64,000 bases of DNA from RGIG4097 sp937885645 (GTDB lineage Bacteria > Bacillota > Clostridia > Christensenellales > CAG-917), in assembly GCA_937885645.1 (NCBI GenBank), contig CALABJ010000018.1, forward strand, positions 62,001 to 126,000, in the 5' to 3' direction. Below the pieces are notes generated by a model. The model was given only the letters and a program-made list of their open reading frames with translations. It did no database searches and had not been told where the DNA came from. Within the stretch, counting starts at the first letter, position 1, and every line of letters begins with the position of its first letter. Shown here one piece after another: positions 59,127 through 64,000 of this stretch. A program made the position numbers and the translations under genes.

Positions 59127-60428
59127 ATGAGAATGTACGACATTATCAAAAAGAAGCGTGACGGCGGTGAATTGACCCCCAAGGAAATTCACTTTTTCGT
59201 GGATGGATACGTCAAGGGTGAAATCCCCGATTATCAAGCCTCCGCTTTTTTGATGGCAGTTTACTACAAGGGTATGACAATAAACGAAACCCGTGAGCTG
59301 ACTTTTGCAGTTCGTGACAGCGGTGTCACCCTTGACTTTTCAGTGATAGACGGCATCCGTGTTGACAAGCACTCAACTGGCGGTGTTGGTGACAAAACAA
59401 GCCTTGTCGTTGCACCTATCGTTGCTTCCCTTGGTGTCAAAGTTGCAAAGATGAGCGGTAGAGGCCTGGGTCACACCGGTGGCACAATAGACAAACTGGA
59501 GTCAATCCCCGGCTTCAAAACCGACCTTAGTGAAGAGGAATTCATCTCAATCGTCAACGACTTGGGTGTGGCAATCGTAGGTCAATCTCACGAACTTGCT
59601 CCCGCAGACAAAAAGTTGTACGCCCTCCGCGATGTCACTGCAACGGTGGACTGTTTGCCCCTCATAGTGTCCAGCATTATGGGCAAAAAGTTGGCGGCAG
59701 ACGATGACTGCATAGTCCTTGACGTCAAGACAGGCAGTGGCGCATTTGCAAAGACTGTTGAAGAAAGTGTCCGTCTTGCAGAGGTTATGGTGGACATCGG
59801 TAAGAGCGCCGGCAAAAAGATGCTCGCCCTCATCACTGATATGGACAGACCTCTCGGCGCAAACATAGGCAACAGCCTTGAAGTGATTGAAGCCATTGAA
59901 ACCCTCAAAGGCAACGGCCCTGAGGACTTCACCGAGGTGTGCGTGATTCTTGCCACAAATATGCTTTATCTTGCAGGCAAAGGCAGTATGGCGGAGTGCG
60001 AAGATATGGTCAAAAAGGCAATTGCAGACGGCACCGCCCTTGAAACCCTTGCCAAAATGGTCAAAGCCCAACACGGTGACGACTCAGTCATCTACAACCC
60101 CGACCTATTTGAAAAGGCAAAATTCAGCCGTGAAGTCAAGGCGGAAAAGAGCGGATATATCGTCCGTGTTGACACCGAGGGCTACGGCATAGCATCACTT
60201 ATGCTTGGCGCAGGCAGAAACACCAAGGAAGAAGAAATTGACTACTCAGCCGGCATCACCCTGGTGAAAAAGACAGGTGACAAGGTTGAAAAGGGAGAGG
60301 TCATTGCGGTGATGTACACCAATGACGAAGCTCGATTTGACGGCGCTGTGGCAAGATTTAATAACTCAACAACAATCAAAGATGAAAAACCTCAGGAAAG
60401 ACCTTTGGTCTTTGCTAGGGTAGAATAG
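59127..60428 (+). CDS. pdp: Pyrimidine-nucleoside phosphorylase
   Basis: Cleaves uridine, thymidine and deoxyuridine with phosphate to base and (deoxy)ribose 1-phosphate. The start at 59127 (MRMYDIIKKKRDGGELTPKE) has GGAGGAATATT; the longer frame covers the promoter. Family markers are VDKHSTGGVGDKTSL, the signature SGRGLGHTGGTIDKLE, and the C-terminal GAGRNTKEEEID domain. At 433 residues it is standard. Thymidine kinase follows after 8 bp. Confidence 0.94.
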   Translation: MRMYDIIKKKRDGGELTPKEIHFFVDGYVKGEIPDYQASAFLMAVYYKGMTINETRELTFAVRDSGVTLDFSVIDGIRVDKHSTGGVGDKTSLVVAPIVASLGVKVAKMSGRGLGHTGGTIDKLESIPGFKTDLSEEEFISIVNDLGVAIVGQSHELAPADKKLYALRDVTATVDCLPLIVSSIMGKKLAADDDCIVLDVKTGSGAFAKTVEESVRLAEVMVDIGKSAGKKMLALITDMDRPLGANIGNSLEVIEAIETLKGNGPEDFTEVCVILATNMLYLAGKGSMAECEDMVKKAIADGTALETLAKMVKAQHGDDSVIYNPDLFEKAKFSREVKAEKSGYIVRVDTEGYGIASLMLGAGRNTKEEEIDYSAGITLVKKTGDKVEKGEVIAVMYTNDEARFDGAVARFNNSTTIKDEKPQERPLVFARVE

Positions 60429-60435
60429 GTGAAAA

Positions 60436-61032
60436 ATGGCAAAACTTTATTTCAAGTTTGGGGCAATGGGTTGCTCCAAAACAGCACAAGCACTGATAAC
60501 CAAATTCAACTATGAAGAAAGAGGGATGAAAGTCCTTCTTGTGAAGCCCTCCACCGACAATCGTGACGGCGCAACCACAGTGCGCTCACGTATCGGTCTT
60601 CATGCAGAGGCAATCACCGTCCCCGAAAGTGTGGACCTCTATGACCTCTACAAGGACGAAAACAGCGACTGCAATGTCATCATCGTGGACGAGTGCCAAT
60701 TCCTGCACCCCGACCAAGTTGACCAACTGAGCAGAGTGGTTATGGACTTTGACATCCCCGTTCTGTGCTTTGGTCTGTCCACTGACTTTCTCACCCACCT
60801 TTTCCCCGGAAGCAGACGCCTTTTTGAAATTGCAGACTCAATCCAAGAAATCAAGTCCGTTTGCAAATGCGGTGACAAAGCCACAGTCAACGCCCGCCTT
60901 GACGACGACGGCAACGTTGTTTTCAGCGGTGACCAACTGTGCTTGGGGGGCAATGAAAGATACGTGGCAATGTGCAAAAAGTGCTGGTTGAAAGCAAGAC
61001 GCGATCAAGAAGCACGTGGCATTTTCACCTAA
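60436..61032 (+). CDS. tdk: Thymidine kinase
   Basis: Phosphorylates thymidine and deoxyuridine. It is a type II kinase of 198 residues: P-loop FGAMGCSKTAQALI, Walker B VDECQF, lasso-domain Tyr in ERYVAMCKKCW, and the zinc site CKCGDKA ... CKKC. In the P-loop, GAMGCSKT replaces the usual GPMFSGKT/S; this should be noted but the Lys-Thr is kept. AGGTGAAAAATG provides the start. Confidence 0.92.
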   Translation: MAKLYFKFGAMGCSKTAQALITKFNYEERGMKVLLVKPSTDNRDGATTVRSRIGLHAEAITVPESVDLYDLYKDENSDCNVIIVDECQFLHPDQVDQLSRVVMDFDIPVLCFGLSTDFLTHLFPGSRRLFEIADSIQEIKSVCKCGDKATVNARLDDDGNVVFSGDQLCLGGNERYVAMCKKCWLKARRDQEARGIFT

Positions 61033-61165
61033 GACCATACTGGCACAGCGTGTCAACTGGCTTGTATCTCAATGAGAAAAACAAAATAGTCAACAAAACA
61101 CAGAAAGTACAACACTCACAGCAAACGACAACTTAAAATACAAAAGCAAAATCACACGGAAAGAT

Positions 61166-61786
61166 ATGGAACGCTTGATTATAGGATTTTGTGGTGGCAC
61201 AGGCTCAGGCAAAACCACCCTTGCAAAAAGAGTAATTGACGCAGTAGGTGGAGACGGTGTCCTCGTCAGCATGGACTGTTACTACACCGACCACAGAGAA
61301 ATGCCCTTTGAAGAAAGAGCAAAAATCAACTACGACCACCCCAATGCATTTGACACCGACCTTCTCATCTCACATTTGAAAGATTTGAAGGCAGGCAAGA
61401 GCATTATGCACCCCACCTATGACTTCTCAAACCACGTCCGCGGTGAAGAGTGGTTGAAGCTTGACAGCGCAAAGGTCATAGTGGTTGAAGGCATTTTGCT
61501 CTTTGAAAACCAAGACCTTGTTGATATGCTTGACATCAAAATCTTTGTGGACACAGATGCAGACGTACGCATACTTCGTCGTCTTGTCCGTGACGTCAAG
61601 GAGAGAGGCAGAAATCTTGACAGCGTAGTCAAGCAATATCTCACCACAGTCAAGCCTATGCACGAAAGATTTGTTGAGCCCTCAAAACGCCTTGCAGACG
61701 TCATCGTTCCCGTAGGCGGACACAATGACGTGGCGTTCAATATGATAATAAACACCATCAAGAGAAAAATCGCAGAGCAGGAGTAA
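61166..61786 (+). CDS. udk: Uridine kinase
   Basis: Phosphorylates uridine and cytidine. The P-loop GGTGSGKTTLAKRV, the SMDCYY active-site segment, NYDHPNAFDTDLL and RRLVRDVKERGR match the family; 206 residues is normal. It follows a 133-bp G-poor leader without clear promoter, so it may belong to the pdp transcript. The ribosome site is GGAAAGAT. Confidence 0.94.
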   Translation: MERLIIGFCGGTGSGKTTLAKRVIDAVGGDGVLVSMDCYYTDHREMPFEERAKINYDHPNAFDTDLLISHLKDLKAGKSIMHPTYDFSNHVRGEEWLKLDSAKVIVVEGILLFENQDLVDMLDIKIFVDTDADVRILRRLVRDVKERGRNLDSVVKQYLTTVKPMHERFVEPSKRLADVIVPVGGHNDVAFNMIINTIKRKIAEQE

Positions 61787-61847
61787 TCCCCAATCGAAGC
61801 GACGAAACAGCCGACGAAATAGACGAAATAAAAGAACAGGAAAAGTT

Positions 61848-62759
61848 ATGAAAATCAAAGTAGCCGAAGAAGTAAAAAAGGCCCTAGCCGAAGGCAAAGC
61901 CGTTGTGGCGTTGGAATCCACAATCATATCTCACGGTATGCCTTACCCTCAAAACGTAGAAACCGCATTGAGAGTTGAAGAGGAAGTGAGAAAGAGCGGC
62001 GCAGTGCCTGCAACCATTGCAATCATTGACGGCGTGCCCACAGTTGGATGCAATCGTGAAGAGATTGAAAAGCTGGGAAAGGCAGGTCTCACCGTCACCA
62101 AGGTGTCAAGAAGGGATATCCCCATCGTCATAGCAAAGGGGCTCAACGGCGCAACCACAGTTGCAAGCACAATGATTTTTGCTGAAAAGGCAGGAGTCAA
62201 GATTTTTGCCACAGGTGGCATAGGCGGAGTGCATAGAGGGGCAGAAAAAACAATGGATATTTCCGCTGACCTTGATGAACTATCCAAGACCAACGTGACC
62301 GTTGTCTCAGCAGGTGCAAAGAGCATACTTGACCTCAATCTCACCATGGAATATCTTGAAACAAAGGGTGTTGCAGTCATAGGCTACGGCACAGATGAAC
62401 TTCCTGCCTTCTTCACAAGAGAAAGCGGAATCAAGGTTGGTTATCGTATGGACACACCAAAGGAAATTGCAAAGTCAATGAAGGCAAAAGAGGATATGGG
62501 GCTTGAAGGCGCAATGCTTGTCACCAACCCTATCCCCGAAGAGTATTCAATGGACGCTAAGGTCATCGGTGAGGCAATTGACAAGGCAGTGAAAGAGGCA
62601 GAAGAAAAGGGCGTCAAGGGCAAGGACATCACCCCGTTCCTTCTTGACAAAATCCAAAAGATAACAGGAGGCGACAGCCTTGCAAGCAACATTCAACTTG
62701 TACTCAACAACGCCCGTCTTGCATCACAAATCGCAGTTGAACTGTCAAAACTCGGCTGA
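61848..62759 (+). CDS. psuG: Pseudouridine-5'-phosphate glycosidase
   Basis: Reversibly cleaves pseudouridine 5'-phosphate to uracil and ribose 5-phosphate. Conserved parts are VALESTIISHGMPYPQN, the manganese and lysine site region (GLNGATTVASTM, ATGGIGGVHRGAE), and GYGTDELPAFFTR. There are 303 residues. The usual kinase partner PsuK is not adjacent; udk and deoC are, which is an atypical context. Confidence 0.95.
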   Translation: MKIKVAEEVKKALAEGKAVVALESTIISHGMPYPQNVETALRVEEEVRKSGAVPATIAIIDGVPTVGCNREEIEKLGKAGLTVTKVSRRDIPIVIAKGLNGATTVASTMIFAEKAGVKIFATGGIGGVHRGAEKTMDISADLDELSKTNVTVVSAGAKSILDLNLTMEYLETKGVAVIGYGTDELPAFFTRESGIKVGYRMDTPKEIAKSMKAKEDMGLEGAMLVTNPIPEEYSMDAKVIGEAIDKAVKEAEEKGVKGKDITPFLLDKIQKITGGDSLASNIQLVLNNARLASQIAVELSKLG

Positions 62760-62810
62760 TAAACCCTCGATTTTGTAAACAAACAAAAAATAAACTCAGT
62801 GAAAACAACG

Positions 62811-62835
62811 TGGAATATGCGTGGCATATCCCACC
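62811..62835. promoter_or_regulatory. Hairpin between psuG and deoC
   Basis: GTGG-A-ATATGC/GCATAT-C-CCAC stem with a GTG loop and no T-run; possibly a processing or stability element in the polycistronic message. Confidence 0.4.
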
Positions 62836-62868
62836 AAAAATAGTAATAAAATTTAGGAGAAATAAATT

Positions 62869-63537
62869 ATGGACATCAAAGACATTCTCGCAAAATGCGA
62901 CCACACTTTGCTTGGTCAAACAGCAACTTGGGACGAAATCAAAGGCATCTGTGATGACGGCATCAAATATTCAACCGCATCAGTTTGCATCCCTCCCAGT
63001 TTTGTGAAAAGAGCAAAGGACTACGTAGGAGACAAGCTTGCAATCTGCACAGTCATCGGCTTCCCCAACGGCTATAACACAACTGCCTGCAAGGAGTTTG
63101 AAACCATTGATGCACTGAAAAACGGCGCAGATGAAATTGATATGGTCATCAACATTGGTGAGCTGAAAGCAGGCAACTATGACTACGTCCTCAACGAAAT
63201 CAAAACCTTGAAAAAGGCATGTGGTGACAACATCCTCAAAGTCATCATTGAAACCTGCCTCCTCACCGATGAAGAAAAGGTGAAGATGTGTCAACTTGTC
63301 ACCGAAGCCGGTGCAGACTACATCAAGACCTCAACAGGTTTTTCAAAAGCAGGCGCAACTTTCAGCGACATCGCACTCTTTGCAGCCAACATTGGAGCAG
63401 ATGTCAAGATGAAGGCCGCAGGTGGCATCTCATCAATTGAAGACGCAGAAGAATTCGTCCGCCTTGGCGCAAGCCGTCTTGGCACGTCACGCATTGTCAA
63501 AATCGTCAAAGCACAGGACGACGGCAGTGCATATTAA
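62869..63537 (+). CDS. deoC: Deoxyribose-phosphate aldolase
   Basis: Splits 2-deoxyribose 5-phosphate into acetaldehyde and glyceraldehyde 3-phosphate. The Schiff-base lysine is in YIKTSTGFSKAGAT, the catalytic network residue in IDMVINIG and the second lysine in VKMKAAGGISS. There are 222 residues. TTAGGAGAAATAAATT precedes the start. It is followed by deoD with an AAGGAGGAAAC site, together completing deoxynucleoside breakdown. Confidence 0.96.
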   Translation: MDIKDILAKCDHTLLGQTATWDEIKGICDDGIKYSTASVCIPPSFVKRAKDYVGDKLAICTVIGFPNGYNTTACKEFETIDALKNGADEIDMVINIGELKAGNYDYVLNEIKTLKKACGDNILKVIIETCLLTDEEKVKMCQLVTEAGADYIKTSTGFSKAGATFSDIALFAANIGADVKMKAAGGISSIEDAEEFVRLGASRLGTSRIVKIVKAQDDGSAY

Positions 63538-63547
63538 GGAGGAAACT

Positions 63548-64000
63548 ATGCCTATCCCTACACCACACATCACAGCAAAAGCAGGTGACTTTGCCGATAC
63601 AGTGCTTATGCCCGGCGATCCCTTGAGAGCAAAATTTATCGCAGAAAACTTCCTTGAAGACGCAGTCCTTGTCAACAACGTCCGTGGCGTCAACGGCTAC
63701 ACAGGCTACTACAAGGGCAAGAGAGTTTCCGTCATGGCATCAGGCATGGGACAACCCTCAATCGGCATCTACTCATACGAACTTTTCAACTTCTACGACG
63801 TGAAGACCATCATCCGCATTGGCTCATGTGGATCATTCCACAAGGATTTGCACGCAAGAGACATCATCGTTGCAATGGGCGCATGCACCAACGGCAACTA
63901 TGCAATGCAGTATAACCTCCCCGGCACTTATGCACCTATCGCAGACTTTGACCTTGTCCGTAGAGCCGCCGAACTTTGTGAAAAGGCAGGAGTCAACTAC
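63548..64000 (+). CDS. deoD: Purine-nucleoside phosphorylase DeoD, 3' end outside window
   Basis: The first 151 residues show the hexameric PNP pattern MPIPTPHITAKAGDFADTVL, PGDPLRAKFIAE, the phosphate-binding GMGQPSIGIYSYEL and RIGSCG. It releases purine bases from (deoxy)nucleosides. The gene runs off the right edge in an open frame. The start is fixed by AAGGAGGAAACT ten bases after the deoC stop. Confidence 0.93.
   Translation, partial: MPIPTPHITAKAGDFADTVLMPGDPLRAKFIAENFLEDAVLVNNVRGVNGYTGYYKGKRVSVMASGMGQPSIGIYSYELFNFYDVKTIIRIGSCGSFHKDLHARDIIVAMGACTNGNYAMQYNLPGTYAPIADFDLVRRAAELCEKAGVNY

Overview
The window looks like a chromosome segment of an uncultured Clostridia-type Firmicute (Bacillota), probably a gut lineage. 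The evidence is strong Shine-Dalgarno sequences (AGGAGG-like), sigma-A promoters with 16-17 bp spacers, T-run hairpin terminators, TTG and GTG starts, and the Bacillus-type sporulation and housekeeping block yqfC-yqfD-phoH-pgpH-ybeY-era-recO. I cannot name the genus. The standard genetic code fits, with TGA used as stop.

Layout, left to right. 1-1891 (minus): an unknown membrane-anchored protein and murG. 2070-7589 (plus): an alpha/beta hydrolase, an SDR enzyme with a C-terminal zinc-ribbon-like module, a flavodoxin-ferredoxin fusion, and an OmpR-type two-component pair. 7884-17739 (plus): a type II topoisomerase pair (parE/parC-like), a DUF1846 protein, pepF, a small lipoprotein, and dnaB with an SSB-like C-terminal tip. 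17848-25882 (plus): the sporulation/GTPase/repair block and a lipoprotein. 25941-31245: sua5 and an arginine-phosphatase-like ywlE, a diiron protein on the minus strand, secG, smpB, and the methionine genes metY and metA. 31743-37614 (minus): two MFS transporters with cysteine-rich tails, tcdA, dtd and a THUMP methyltransferase. 37858-44196: a nitroreductase, a membrane protein, a tyrosine-phosphatase-like LMW-PTP, a MacB-like ABC transporter and a sugar acetyltransferase. 44311-44676: tmRNA (ssrA).

44677-54262 is a mobile element of about 9.6 kb inserted exactly at the 3' end of ssrA and bounded by a 22-bp direct repeat. It is visibly more AT-rich, with different codon use from its surroundings. 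It carries a large serine recombinase, an HUH rolling-circle Rep of the two-tyrosine type with a small upstream ORF, a non-coding block with large hairpins and a repeated 40-bp motif (likely origin and control region), and a tightly overlapping plus-strand operon. That operon encodes a helix-turn-helix protein, a C5-cytosine methyltransferase, a DUF3883 nuclease, a second C5-cytosine methyltransferase, a DUF262 protein and a HEPN protein. This restriction-modification plus DUF262-HEPN island is the best candidate for a poorly described defence system. A partial third att-like copy near the right end suggests a second, decayed insertion.

54349-64000 returns to the chromosome: a repeat-containing M6-like metalloprotease lipoprotein (minus), an ECF-type S component, the Mn exporter mntP, and a nucleoside salvage cluster (pdp, tdk, udk, psuG, deoC, deoD running off the right edge). 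Together the last genes release bases from (deoxy)nucleosides and pseudouridine 5'-phosphate, rephosphorylate nucleosides, and feed deoxyribose phosphate into central metabolism.
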